Made by a program: the position numbers and the translations under genes. From positions 1 through 21,100 of the forward strand of contig SFCN01000035.1 of assembly GCA_004558595.1 (NCBI GenBank): a stretch of DNA of 21,100 bases, given 5' to 3'. Positions within the stretch are counted from its first letter, which is position 1. The number at the start of each line of letters is the position of its first letter. Under the pieces are notes generated by a model. That model had not been told where the DNA came from, made no database searches, and saw only the letters and a list, made by a program, of their open reading frames with translations. Below, piece after piece: positions 1-8,000 of the stretch. The stretch is from Phascolarctobacterium sp. GTDB lineage: Bacteria > Bacillota > Negativicutes > Acidaminococcales > Acidaminococcaceae.

Positions 1-2
1 AT

Positions 3-425
3 GATTTAGTCCTGGTCAAACGCCAGCAAGTCAAAATCAATGACTGTGTGGTAGTGGATACCATGGCTGTTAATATTTATGCCGACAAGAGCATGACGCT
101 GGCAGGAAAAAATATTTTCCTTGCTGCCCATGATGGCACACTCGACATGGCAAGATTGGCCCTAAAACGATGCTTTTTCAGGGATAATGTCGTGGTAGGC
201 GTGATTGGATTGTTCGAGGGCCGTGTGGAGGTAAAAGCATGCGGAGGCATTGGCCTAGAGTTGACAGTTAAGGCAGACACACAGGGCCTCAACCAAAATT
301 TCCCCATAAGAATTTACTCACCGCAGGGCTCGTACACGAACAGCAGTGGCACAGTGAGTGCAGGCAATGACGAAAAAGCGTGCGTCATTACGCCATACAT
401 ACCGAGAAAAGAGGTATTACTATGA
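3..425 (+). CDS. DUF2163-like tail assembly protein (5' partial)
   Basis: The frame is open from the first bases of the window, so the N-terminus lies upstream. The visible part is about 140 residues ending ...PRKEVLL. The stretch reading VVVGVIGLFEGRV followed by a GLxxELTVKADTQGLNQ segment resembles the N-terminal half of DUF2163 / BR0599-type tail proteins, which in siphoviruses and gene transfer agents sit directly before the NlpC/P60 tail peptidase and the large tail-tip protein. That order is what follows here. The stop overlaps the next start (ATGA at 422-425), indicating translational coupling. Family assignment rests on faint pattern similarity plus synteny; the role in tail-tip assembly is inferred. 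An internal ATG at 63 exists, but the open frame upstream makes it an unlikely start. Confidence 0.6.
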   Translation, partial: DLVLVKRQQVKINDCVVVDTMAVNIYADKSMTLAGKNIFLAAHDGTLDMARLALKRCFFRDNVVVGVIGLFEGRVEVKACGGIGLELTVKADTQGLNQNFPIRIYSPQGSYTNSSGTVSAGNDEKACVITPYIPRKEVLL

Positions 426-862
426 TTGGTCAGGGAGAAAAGATTGCTAGAGCGGCCGAAAAATGGCTGGGCACGCCTCATGTAAATGGCGCCAAAGTCA
501 AGGGTGTGGGCGTTGATTGTGGCATGCTTTTGATAGCATCCCTAGAGGATGCAGGAGCTATCCAGCAGGACGCAATCATGGTCGAGCCATACTCGAATGA
601 ATGGCACCTGCATCACAGCGAGGAATGGTTTTTGAGCATTGTCGAAAGATATTGCCATAGGGTGAGCGAATTGCAGGAAGGTGATTTCGTGATGTATCAG
701 TTCGGCAGATGCGTTAGCCATGGTGGAGTGTATGTGGGCGATGGTCATATAGTGCATAGCGTAATTGGTCAAGGGGTTATAATGACCGATATTAGTGATG
801 TGATGTTTTTGGATGCCAAAGGCCAGAGCAGGCTTAGAGGCATTTATCGTTTTGGAGGCTAA
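422..862 (+). CDS. NlpC/P60-family tail peptidoglycan peptidase
   Basis: 146-aa protein. I chose ATG 422 because it is preceded by AAGAGG and overlaps the upstream stop (ATGA); the frame also extends upstream to 380. NlpC/P60 features are visible: the catalytic Cys in VDCGMLL (C33), the His in SHGGVYVG (H100), and a third polar residue in DGHIVH (H109 or H112). The length is typical of phage tail NlpC/P60 domains without extra modules. The family hydrolyses D-gamma-glutamyl-diamino acid bonds in peptidoglycan peptides. In phages it sits in the tail tip and opens the cell wall locally during DNA entry. Its position between the DUF2163-like gene and the J-like gene matches the standard siphovirus / GTA tail-tip order. 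Confidence 0.88.
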   Translation: MIGQGEKIARAAEKWLGTPHVNGAKVKGVGVDCGMLLIASLEDAGAIQQDAIMVEPYSNEWHLHHSEEWFLSIVERYCHRVSELQEGDFVMYQFGRCVSHGGVYVGDGHIVHSVIGQGVIMTDISDVMFLDAKGQSRLRGIYRFGG

Positions 863-864
863 TC

Positions 865-3800
865 ATGGGTATTTTTAAGAGTCCGACCATAGTAAACAAG
901 GCCGACAAGATTTCAAATTTTACAGTGAACACCGCCGAATTTGGCACACCCGTGATGGAAATTTTGGGTACGACCAGAGTTGGCGGCAATGTCATTTATT
1001 ATGATGATTTCACCGCCCATGAGCATCGAGAAACACAGCGAGCAGGCAAAGGCGGTGGAGCGAAAACAGTTACAATCACCTACACATATACGGCCGCAGT
1101 TATTGTTGGCCTGTGTGAGGGCCCTATCACCGGTATAGGCAAAGTTTGGGTGGGTAAAGAGGTTTATACATACCCGAATGATAAGATTGGCCTAACGCTA
1201 TTTACGGGCACACAGGAGCAATCCCCGTGGGCGTATGTGGTTGGCAAGCACCTTGAAAAAGCAAGGGCATACAAGGGCCTTGCGTACATGGCAGGCGTAA
1301 TTGATTTGGGCAACAGCGCAAACATGCCGAACCATAATTTTGAGGTAAAGGGCAAGCTTTTGAGCACGGGTGATGGCAAGGACGTAAACCCAGCCGATTA
1401 TATTTTGTACATCCTCGAAAAGATTGGCCTTGGCGATGTGGAGGTAGTAGGGATTGATAACTACCGCAGTTATTGCCGTAATGCGGATTTGTTAATCAGC
1501 ACACCGAAGGACGCCACAGAGCAAAAGAGCGCACGGGATATTGTCAACGAGATTGCAAGCCTCACCAATGCGTATATGTTCTGGTCGAATGATAGGTTCA
1601 AGATTGTGCCGAGGGCGGATAGACCAATAGGGGATTGGATGCCTAACAAGACCATTGTATACGACCTATCCCCTGATGATTTTATTGCCCAAAATGGTGG
1701 CGCATGTGTTAGCTATCAGCGCAAAGATAGCAGTGAGCTGTACAATCGCTTTACCGTGGAATATTGTAGCAGGGAGAACGATTACGAGACGGAGAGCGTT
1801 TCCTACGAGGACATGGACGATATAAACGCCCATGGATTAAGGCAAGCCAGCACCACGCAGGCAAGTTATATTTACACCAAAAAGCGTGCCGTAATGATTG
1901 CCGAGCAGTTGGCAAGGCAGAACAAATACGAACGCAATAAATACACATTCAAATTGCCATGGGAGTTTTGCCGATTAGAGGTCGGGGATTTGGTAACATT
2001 GACCGACCCAGCTATTGGCCTCGACAAACAGGTAGCCATGATTGACAGCGTGACCGAAGCCGAGAATGGCATTTTGACATTTACGGCTATCAGCAGGGCC
2101 GCAGGAGATTACAGTGCTGCCGTGTATGATGTGCATGAGGTAGACAGGCCCTACGTTGATTTTAATGCTGATCCCGGCGATACCGATACCCCGATTATTT
2201 TTCAGCCGCCTAGCGACTTGACCAGCAACGGCAATGAATTATGGATAGGGGCCAAGGGCAAGACCGCAAACTGGGGTGGATGCACTGTATATGTGAGTGA
2301 TAACAACACCACATACCGCAGGTTGGGGATGATTACCAACAATGCTCGCATGGGGCAAGTGGTTAGTGCAATTTCTGCAACAGCCACTAGTGTAGAGGTG
2401 GCCGTAAATGGCCAATTTATTAGCGGCAGTGAGCAGGATGCAGAGCGTGCCAATACTTTGTGCTGGGTGGATGGCGAGTGCATGTCATACACCACGGCCG
2501 CGTTATTGAGCAATGGGCATTATTTGCTTAGCGGATTGATAAGAGGCCAATATAACACTGAAGCTAAAGCCCACGCAGATGGGGCGCAGTTTGTGCGTTG
2601 CGATGATGCATTATTAAAGGCCGAAGTCCGAAAAGAGGATATAGGTAAAAAGATATGGCTGAAATTTGCCAGCTACAACGTATTTGGAGCAGGCGAGCAG
2701 TCATTGGCTGATGTGGATGCGTACGAATATGTTATCCAAGCATATTACATCCCACCTGTGGTCAATTTGAGTGCATACAATCGTTATCGTCAGTTGGTGG
2801 ATGGCGTTGCCCGGTATGACATCGTGGTCAAGTGGGAAAAGCCGAACATGGCCACCTATTTGGAAGGCCAGGTCTGGTATAAGACCAATCACGAGCAGGC
2901 CGAAAGGATGGTCATTACCGAGGGAGTATCCGCAGAGGAGTTAGGATGGCAGGGCGATTGGCTGTATGGTGGTAGTGGCGTAGACCAAGCTGTCATTAGT
3001 CAAGCCATAGTAGGCGATACCTACCGCATAGCGGTTACAACAAAGGACGAGTATGGTGTAAGCACCATGCCAGATTTCGCACCACAGACGACCATTACTG
3101 TGGCCCTAAAGAGCAATATACCGAACACCCCTGATGGTTTTAGTATTGATTTTGGCGAGCAGGCAATAGCAAGCTGGCAGGAAGTCACGAACACCGATAT
3201 TGCATTGTATGAGGTCCGCCTTGATACCAATGCAGGGGAGGAAACCGCGGCATTATTGGCAAGGACAAACGGCCTTAGCGTATCGGTGCCCATCACAGAG
3301 CGCCAAGGCACATTGTACCTGTTTGCGAAAAACGCGATGGGCAAATATAGCGAGCCAGCAATTTTGATGTATAAGAAGGCAGAGCCACCGAAGCCGAAAG
3401 CTCCGACAGTTACCAGCAAATTAGGCGGCATGGCCATCACAGCCGAGCCTGTGCCAAATGGGTGCAAGGGCATCAACTATTACATCAACGATGTGCTTTT
3501 GTATAGCGTCAACAATATCATCACTTACACCTGCGATGCAGGCATTTACGATGTGACGGTGGCGTATGTTGATATGTTTGGCGTGGGCCCTCAATCTGAT
3601 AAAACAAGGTGCGTGGTCGAGGTAAAAATCAGCAGCGACATGCTGGAGGACGAGGCCATAACTCTTGAGAAGGTGGACGCTGGCATAAAGAAAACCCTTG
3701 GAGATGTTCAAAGCACGATTGATGATTTAGCCGCATACAAAGGCGTTACAAACGGGAAGCTGTCAGCCTTGGAGCAAAGCGATACTGAAATTATGGGAGC

Positions 3801-4248
3801 TGTTGCAGACCTGCAAGAAAACACGGCTGCACAGGTCAAGGTAAACAGCGATGCTATTAGTGCAATAGTCACAGAGTTAGGCAAGGCCCCGGGCGAATGC
3901 ATGTATTCGGCAATCAGCCAACTGCTTGATAATATCAATTTGAGGGTGGAAAAGGACAAAGTTGTTGCCCAAATCAATTTAAGCCCTGAAACCATTACCA
4001 TTGATGGCAAGCTTATTCACATCACAGGCGATACCCTTATTGATAATAATGTCATTGTAGGTGGCATGATTAAGGCCAATAGCATTGATGCTAGCAAGCT
4101 CAACGTGTCGAGCCTATCAGCAATATGCGCCACCATTGGTGAGTTGAAAACTGCAGATACAGGGGCCCGTGTTGTCATCAAGGATAATTTGATACAGGTT
4201 TACGATAACAATAATGTCTTGAGGGTGCGAATGGGGGTATGGTCATAA
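865..4248 (+). CDS. Central tail-tip / host-specificity protein (J-like)
   Basis: 1127 aa, the longest gene in the window, starting after GGAGGC at 854-859. The N-terminal 200 residues fit the hub region of J-like tail-tip proteins. Residues around 280-440 look like the phage-tail_3 / tip-attachment domain: an ExYxxRENDYE stretch, a KRAVMIAEQLARQNKYERN helix, then EVGDLVTLTDPAIG. Residues from about 640 to 920 are beta-rich repeats of fibronectin-III character (WEKPN, WQEVTNTD). A predicted coiled coil follows near 935-1000. The C-terminus (ETITIDGKLIHITGDT, then IKANSIDASKLNVSSLSA) is the usual ending of phage J / DUF1983-like proteins. It should form the central tail fibre hub that contacts the host surface and threads DNA. 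Receptor specificity may be shared with the DGR target encoded downstream. Confidence 0.88.
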   Translation: MGIFKSPTIVNKADKISNFTVNTAEFGTPVMEILGTTRVGGNVIYYDDFTAHEHRETQRAGKGGGAKTVTITYTYTAAVIVGLCEGPITGIGKVWVGKEVYTYPNDKIGLTLFTGTQEQSPWAYVVGKHLEKARAYKGLAYMAGVIDLGNSANMPNHNFEVKGKLLSTGDGKDVNPADYILYILEKIGLGDVEVVGIDNYRSYCRNADLLISTPKDATEQKSARDIVNEIASLTNAYMFWSNDRFKIVPRADRPIGDWMPNKTIVYDLSPDDFIAQNGGACVSYQRKDSSELYNRFTVEYCSRENDYETESVSYEDMDDINAHGLRQASTTQASYIYTKKRAVMIAEQLARQNKYERNKYTFKLPWEFCRLEVGDLVTLTDPAIGLDKQVAMIDSVTEAENGILTFTAISRAAGDYSAAVYDVHEVDRPYVDFNADPGDTDTPIIFQPPSDLTSNGNELWIGAKGKTANWGGCTVYVSDNNTTYRRLGMITNNARMGQVVSAISATATSVEVAVNGQFISGSEQDAERANTLCWVDGECMSYTTAALLSNGHYLLSGLIRGQYNTEAKAHADGAQFVRCDDALLKAEVRKEDIGKKIWLKFASYNVFGAGEQSLADVDAYEYVIQAYYIPPVVNLSAYNRYRQLVDGVARYDIVVKWEKPNMATYLEGQVWYKTNHEQAERMVITEGVSAEELGWQGDWLYGGSGVDQAVISQAIVGDTYRIAVTTKDEYGVSTMPDFAPQTTITVALKSNIPNTPDGFSIDFGEQAIASWQEVTNTDIALYEVRLDTNAGEETAALLARTNGLSVSVPITERQGTLYLFAKNAMGKYSEPAILMYKKAEPPKPKAPTVTSKLGGMAITAEPVPNGCKGINYYINDVLLYSVNNIITYTCDAGIYDVTVAYVDMFGVGPQSDKTRCVVEVKISSDMLEDEAITLEKVDAGIKKTLGDVQSTIDDLAAYKGVTNGKLSALEQSDTEIMGAVADLQENTAAQVKVNSDAISAIVTELGKAPGECMYSAISQLLDNINLRVEKDKVVAQINLSPETITIDGKLIHITGDTLIDNNVIVGGMIKANSIDASKLNVSSLSAICATIGELKTADTGARVVIKDNLIQVYDNNNVLRVRMGVWS

Positions 4249-4601
4249 TGGCTACTGGGATACAGTGCTTCGATGCAAATGGCAGGCTAACAATAGACAC
4301 TTCCGACAATGTAACATTTTTTTATGGATTTGGTTACACTGGGACAAGTGCGGGGGCTTTATACGATTCAAGAATAAACCCTGAAACCACATTTATAATG
4401 CCATACAAAACTCTTACAGGGGAGCAAGACACAAACACGATATATGATGGAGAATACTATGATATAAGAGGTTTTGCAACTGTGTTCACAATAGAAACCG
4501 GGAAAATATCTTGGAATTGGAAAAGAAATGGTGGCAATATGGACCCTGATAATTCTCCGGTTACAATAAATTGGTTTTTATATGGTGGCGTATTTAAATG
4601 A
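4248..4601 (+). CDS. Small tail accessory protein (DUF6453-like)
   Basis: 117 aa from the ATG at 4248, which overlaps the J-like stop as TAATG; an alternative ATG at 4239 would add three residues. The N-terminus GIQCFDANGRLTIDTSDNV is the typical start of small phage proteins encoded just after the J-like gene (DUF6453-like), thought to be tail-tip or fibre accessory proteins. The rest is aromatic- and Gly/Asn-rich beta-type sequence without recognisable catalytic residues. The gene and its partner downstream are visibly more AT-rich than their neighbours, suggesting a replaceable accessory module. Family name from pattern memory only. Confidence 0.6.
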   Translation: MATGIQCFDANGRLTIDTSDNVTFFYGFGYTGTSAGALYDSRINPETTFIMPYKTLTGEQDTNTIYDGEYYDIRGFATVFTIETGKISWNWKRNGGNMDPDNSPVTINWFLYGGVFK

Positions 4602-5407
4602 GTACTTATTTTGAAGTAAAAAATGATAATGGGTTTATACAGATTAACGATAATACGGCAGTATTTAGGTTAAGTGAGGTATCAAGCATTGCATCCAAAT
4701 ACGCTTATTCGGGAGCATTTACGTTTACCGATTATAAACTGGGGCGCTATGCTCATACTGGGTACTTTTATCATATTGCACCAGAAGATAACATGTCAGA
4801 TGTTTATTTCCTGTATAATCCAAGCGACACCCCGGTTATGGTCAATACATCTTATTATTGTCCGTATTACACAACGGTCAAGCCGTATCAATCGCATTAT
4901 TATCAAAGCAAAAGGGGTTGGTGGGTATGCGTTCATAGCTGCACAAAAGAACAGGCTGATGCTTTAAAAATTGTTAAGTTCACAAACACAATACCCACAA
5001 ATTCCAGCTTTGGCATGGAATGCTTCGATTCTTTGGGCAATAAGGTATTCTCTTCCAACATAACACCATTAAAAATTGTGAATTATAGCAACTATATACA
5101 CACAACAGACAGTTATGTATTTTGGACAAGCAACTGGACAATGCAAACACCAAAATTATCGTATAGCTTTCCGATAGGAATATGGGCATCACAAGTTGGA
5201 TGCGGAGGCACAGGAGGACAAGCCGCTGGATACTCAAAAACTGCACAATTTTACTTAAGTAGAAGTAGCGTAGAAATGTGCTGGATGCATAACTGGGAGA
5301 ACGAGCACAGCAATGTAAAAGATGTATGGTGGTATTGGTCGGCAATGTATGGCAGACCTTCCGCGGTTACCAATTTTGTTATATCAGATTTATCATTGTG
5401 CGTTTAA
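4598..5407 (+). CDS. Putative tail accessory / tip protein
   Basis: 269 aa, starting at an ATGA overlap with the previous stop, so the two are probably co-translated. It is very rich in Tyr, Trp, Ser and Asn and predicted mostly beta. It contains SFGMECFDSLGNKVFSS around residues 137-153, which echoes the GIQCFDANGRL start of the previous protein, so the two proteins may share a related domain. A CGGTGGQAAGY glycine stretch lies near residue 202. No enzyme motif is seen. By position, between the J-like protein and the fibre/DGR genes, it is likely a virion tail component. Base composition is AT-rich compared with the flanking tail genes, consistent with separate acquisition. Precise function unknown. 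Confidence 0.6.
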   Translation: MSTYFEVKNDNGFIQINDNTAVFRLSEVSSIASKYAYSGAFTFTDYKLGRYAHTGYFYHIAPEDNMSDVYFLYNPSDTPVMVNTSYYCPYYTTVKPYQSHYYQSKRGWWVCVHSCTKEQADALKIVKFTNTIPTNSSFGMECFDSLGNKVFSSNITPLKIVNYSNYIHTTDSYVFWTSNWTMQTPKLSYSFPIGIWASQVGCGGTGGQAAGYSKTAQFYLSRSSVEMCWMHNWENEHSNVKDVWWYWSAMYGRPSAVTNFVISDLSLCV

Positions 5408-5444
5408 CTTTCAAAATATGATAAAACAATAACAAAAAAGTGTG

Positions 5445-5458
5445 GCTCTGTGCAGAGC
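5445..5458 (+). promoter_or_regulatory. Short hairpin upstream of the fibre-like gene
   Basis: A 5-bp perfect stem GCTCT/AGAGC with a GTGC loop lies in the only sizeable gap of the tail operon (5408-5470), just before the GGAGGTG ribosome binding site of the next gene. There is no T-run after it, so it is not a standard terminator. It could modulate translation or mark the edge of the AT-rich module. Low certainty. Confidence 0.3.
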
Positions 5459-5470
5459 TGGAGGTGAACA

Positions 5471-5935
5471 ATGAAACCACAATCTTTCCAATTTGGCGAA
5501 GTCAGAGATGAACAAAACAACATCATCCGAGCAGGCACATGGGGCAGAACAATGCCCTTTGTAAATGCCGAGAACAACGGCATATTGGACTACATCATCA
5601 ATAACTTTCACGTGCATCAGGAGGCCATCAATGCCCTTGGTGCAGATATTGACGAGAATGGCAACCCTGTGCTGTCCAAGTTGGTAGCAGATGCCATGAA
5701 CGCAATCAAAAACGAGGCCATAGCCGCAAGGGATAGCGCAAGCGGTTACGCATCCAGTGCACTAGGGTACAGGGATAGGGCAATCCTGGCCGAAACAAAT
5801 TGCAAAAATTATGCCGACAGTGCCGAGGCATCAGCCTTAGCCGCCGAAGCCAGCAGGCAGGAGGCAAGCGAGATAGCCAAGGCCAAGGGCATGATTTATT
5901 TTGATGACGAAGGGTATTTATGCGTTTTTAGATAG
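5471..5935 (+). CDS. Alanine-rich tail fibre-like protein
   Basis: 154 aa after GGAGGTGAACA. An N-terminal region of about 60 residues is followed by a long Ala/Glu-rich helical stretch (about 75-140, e.g. AARDSASGYASSALGYRD and ASALAAEASRQEASEIA), as in trimeric coiled-coil shafts of phage fibres, and the protein ends with YFDDEGYLCVFR. Such short alanine-rich proteins commonly precede the receptor-binding protein and may link it to the tail tip. It lies 10 bp before the DGR target gene with its own strong RBS in between, so the two are probably made together. The role as fibre shaft or connector is inferred from composition and position. Confidence 0.6.
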   Translation: MKPQSFQFGEVRDEQNNIIRAGTWGRTMPFVNAENNGILDYIINNFHVHQEAINALGADIDENGNPVLSKLVADAMNAIKNEAIAARDSASGYASSALGYRDRAILAETNCKNYADSAEASALAAEASRQEASEIAKAKGMIYFDDEGYLCVFR

Positions 5936-5945
5936 GAGGTAAAAC

Positions 5946-7688
5946 ATGGCAACAGGAAACAGAACACACATCGAAGAAGAGCTGGCCCGTATTGGCGATG
6001 CCGTAGGAGCATTAGCACAGGAGCGAGCAGGGCATGGCACCATCACCGCGTTGTGCGTCAGCATGATTGATAGCACCAAGGCAGGATACGAAAAAGCCAT
6101 GCGTACATGGTTTAATTGCAAGTTACCCCGTGAATGGGACGCCAGCGACCTTACGGCATTGGTCGAAGAATGGTACAACATCACCCGTGTGCCGTGGGAT
6201 GGCGGTACAGAGTTTTGGCAGGATGATGTGAGCGCAGTAAGCACGGGCACGAAGTATGGCGACAATGCGGGGTTGGCCTGCACACCCAGCACCGATACCG
6301 TGGCCAATGTGGATGATTATGCAGGCCATCCATGTTTTGCAGTCAAAGATTGCAACTGGATTATTGACCAAAACACCAAAGATGTGCTTATCACCGCTAT
6401 TGATGGCATTACCGACAATTTCGAGCGTAGCAATCCAGCCAAATTGGTGGGCGTCCTGCAAATGAATATGTACGCCTACGAGGAGGATACAGGCAAAAGC
6501 TTCAGAAGGGGTCTGACCAGCACCAAAAAGAATTACGCCAATATCAGCGCTCCTTTTGGTGTGAAATATAGCGATAACACCTTTAGAAGCTTTACTATAC
6601 ATGGCAAATACATGATGGGCCTCGTGGATGGCAAGCCGACATGCTGTGCAGGAGTAGCACCCAGAGCAAGGGACGTTAGCCATAATACAGAGCATACCAC
6701 AGCGGCATTGCTCGGTAGTGGTTACAGCTGTGGTACGGTGGCCGATTTGACATTCCTCAAATTTATGGCCAACATCAAATACGGTAGCCTTACGCTGGAT
6801 GGCATCCTGCAAGGTTGCTGTTCACATAATTATTACAATACAGTAGCGTTGGCTGAACAAGGTGTGCGCCGTGTGTTGATTGGTGCAAACAATAACAGCT
6901 ATCCAGTTGGTAGCCGTATTTTGATTGGTCAACGTGGCACAGGTGGCGCAGGCGACAAATACCCATCAGCGGTTTATAGCATCAGTGGTCCCGATGGCCG
7001 TAAAGTTACCCATGTGGAGCAAGTAACCATCGACAGCACCGCTTATACTGCGCTTTATGTGGATGGCGAGCCGTTTGATACAGTTGTAGATGCTGAAAAT
7101 GCCGCCAATACAACATACATAAATAGCTGGCATTGGACCGCAGGCGATTGTGATGGGGTTTTGGGTAATGATGGCTCACCCGTATCATGCACCAACGGCA
7201 AATATCCGGCAAAACTGCAGGGCATCGAATTCATGGTAGGCGGTTATGAGGTATTGGCCGATGTGATTTTGAAATTGTACCAAGGCACAGAGGATACCAG
7301 CAAATATTATTACGAACCATATGTGTGCAAGGATGCTACCAAATATGCCACAGGCATTACGGCAGATTATGAGGCCACAGGCATCGTGACAGAACAGCCA
7401 GCAACGGACAATTGGTATTATATTGTTAAAGAGGGATACAGCACCTTGGGTGTGTTATTCCCGAGAAAATACACAGGCGGCTCATCCAGCACATATACCC
7501 GTGACCAAGTTTATTTGAATTCAAAAGCCGTGGGCACACGCGAATGGTTGGCGTTCGGGCCCTTGTACTACGGGTCCTCGATCGCTGGGCTTTCCTGCCT
7601 CAATGGCAACTGTGGCCTCTCGATTGCGTACTGGGACCTCCTTGGCCGCCTTTCCCCAAATGGTTGTAGGGGTGAATTGGCGGCGTAG
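5946..7688 (+). CDS. DGR target: variable tail / receptor-binding protein with C-terminal C-type-lectin-like region
   Basis: 580 aa, strong RBS AGGAGG 5-10 nt before ATG. The 3' end carries the DGR variable repeat (7546-7654), covering residues 534-570. Relative to the template, residues 539, 541, 542, 556, 560, 562, 564, 565 and 569 differ (T>P, N>Y, N>Y, N>C, N>I, N>Y, N>D, I>L, I>L). A conserved scaffold (GSSIAGLSCLNGN, GLS, LGR) is spared, as expected for the ligand face of the C-type-lectin / Mtd-like fold shared by DGR targets. The first 450 or so residues are a virion-attachment and spacer region without motifs I can name; it is Cys-containing and ends with RKYTGGSSSTYTRDQVYLNS before the VR. 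Location in the tail block argues for receptor binding. The lectin fold is inferred from VR position and family precedent. Confidence 0.85.
   Translation: MATGNRTHIEEELARIGDAVGALAQERAGHGTITALCVSMIDSTKAGYEKAMRTWFNCKLPREWDASDLTALVEEWYNITRVPWDGGTEFWQDDVSAVSTGTKYGDNAGLACTPSTDTVANVDDYAGHPCFAVKDCNWIIDQNTKDVLITAIDGITDNFERSNPAKLVGVLQMNMYAYEEDTGKSFRRGLTSTKKNYANISAPFGVKYSDNTFRSFTIHGKYMMGLVDGKPTCCAGVAPRARDVSHNTEHTTAALLGSGYSCGTVADLTFLKFMANIKYGSLTLDGILQGCCSHNYYNTVALAEQGVRRVLIGANNNSYPVGSRILIGQRGTGGAGDKYPSAVYSISGPDGRKVTHVEQVTIDSTAYTALYVDGEPFDTVVDAENAANTTYINSWHWTAGDCDGVLGNDGSPVSCTNGKYPAKLQGIEFMVGGYEVLADVILKLYQGTEDTSKYYYEPYVCKDATKYATGITADYEATGIVTEQPATDNWYYIVKEGYSTLGVLFPRKYTGGSSSTYTRDQVYLNSKAVGTREWLAFGPLYYGSSIAGLSCLNGNCGLSIAYWDLLGRLSPNGCRGELAA
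7546..7654 (+). repeat. DGR variable repeat (VR)
   Basis: 109 bp aligned without gaps to 7774-7882 at a constant offset of 228. Twelve positions differ, and 11 of these correspond to adenine in the template copy (template positions 7788, 7794, 7797, 7839, 7840, 7852, 7857, 7863, 7866, 7877, 7878). The remaining one is T to G at 7559/7787. A 40-bp block in the middle (7571-7610) is identical. The two copies diverge after 7654/7882, marking the 3' limit where the initiation-of-mutagenic-homing (IMH) signal should lie. Confidence 0.95.
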
Positions 7689-7710
7689 CCGACAAGAGGG
7701 GGCTCCCCTT
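7677..7710 (+). promoter_or_regulatory. Tandem hairpins just downstream of the VR
   Basis: Hairpin 1 spans 7677-7695: TTG-G-CGGC, GTA loop, GCCG-A-CAA (7 pairs with one mismatch), covering the target gene stop. Hairpin 2 spans 7697-7709: AGGGG, GCT loop, CCCCT. In the Bordetella phage DGR, hairpin/cruciform structures shortly after the VR stimulate mutagenic homing; these occupy the same place. Hairpin 2 has no T-run, so a plain terminator is less likely. Function is inferred from position. Confidence 0.55.
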
Positions 7711-7773
7711 AATCAGTAAATAACAAAATTTTATACAGGGTTGCATGATATGTCCTCGGGGTTCCTACCTTTC

Positions 7774-7882
7774 GGTTGGCGTTCGGTACCTTGAACAACG
7801 GGTCCTCGATCGCTGGGCTTTCCTGCCTCAATGGCAACAATGGCCTCTCGAATGCGAACTGGAACATCCTTGGCCGAATTTC
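7774..7882 (+). repeat. DGR template repeat (TR)
   Basis: Near-identical non-mutated copy of the VR, lying between the target gene and the RT gene. It holds 21 adenines, grouped in AAC and AAT codons when read in the VR frame (e.g. AAC AAC at 7794-7799, AAT at 7839-7841, AAC at 7863-7865); 11 of them are changed in the VR. AAY codons are the usual TR design because random replacement of the two As gives many amino acids without creating stops. The TR is transcribed to RNA and reverse-transcribed with adenine-specific errors before replacing the VR. Confidence 0.95.
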
Positions 7883-8000
7883 TGAAAAATTATCCTGTTG
7901 CAATATATCATGCAATCCTCACTGCGGTGAAAATCAACAATACACCTTTGGGCTGGTAGGCCATGCCGAACGTCCAACATGTTCAGAAAGGGTTATAAGC
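7883..8000 (+). ncRNA. DGR TR-RT spacer (3' part of the template RNA)
   Basis: 118 bases between the TR and the RT start. In characterised DGRs the sequence immediately 3' of the TR is part of the structured template RNA that binds the RT complex and primes cDNA synthesis. The reading frame happens to be open here, in the RT frame, but contains the TR and a Cys-rich stretch unlike RT proteins, so I read it as non-coding. Boundaries of the RNA are not visible from sequence. Confidence 0.55.

Noticed and set aside
3021..3476. 151-aa minus-strand ORF inside the J-like gene
   Set aside because: Antisense shadow of the tail-tip gene; no ribosome binding site and no recognisable features.
6123..6812. 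229-aa minus-strand ORF inside the DGR target gene
   Set aside because: It is a long open shadow of a coding gene, rich in Cys/His/Ile as expected from antisense reading, with no RBS or domain.
7776..8000. RT gene starting at TTG 7776 (482 aa)
   Set aside because: This start would translate the TR and a Cys-rich spacer unlike any RT. GTG 8001 has an RBS-like AAAGGG and gives a normal DGR RT length.
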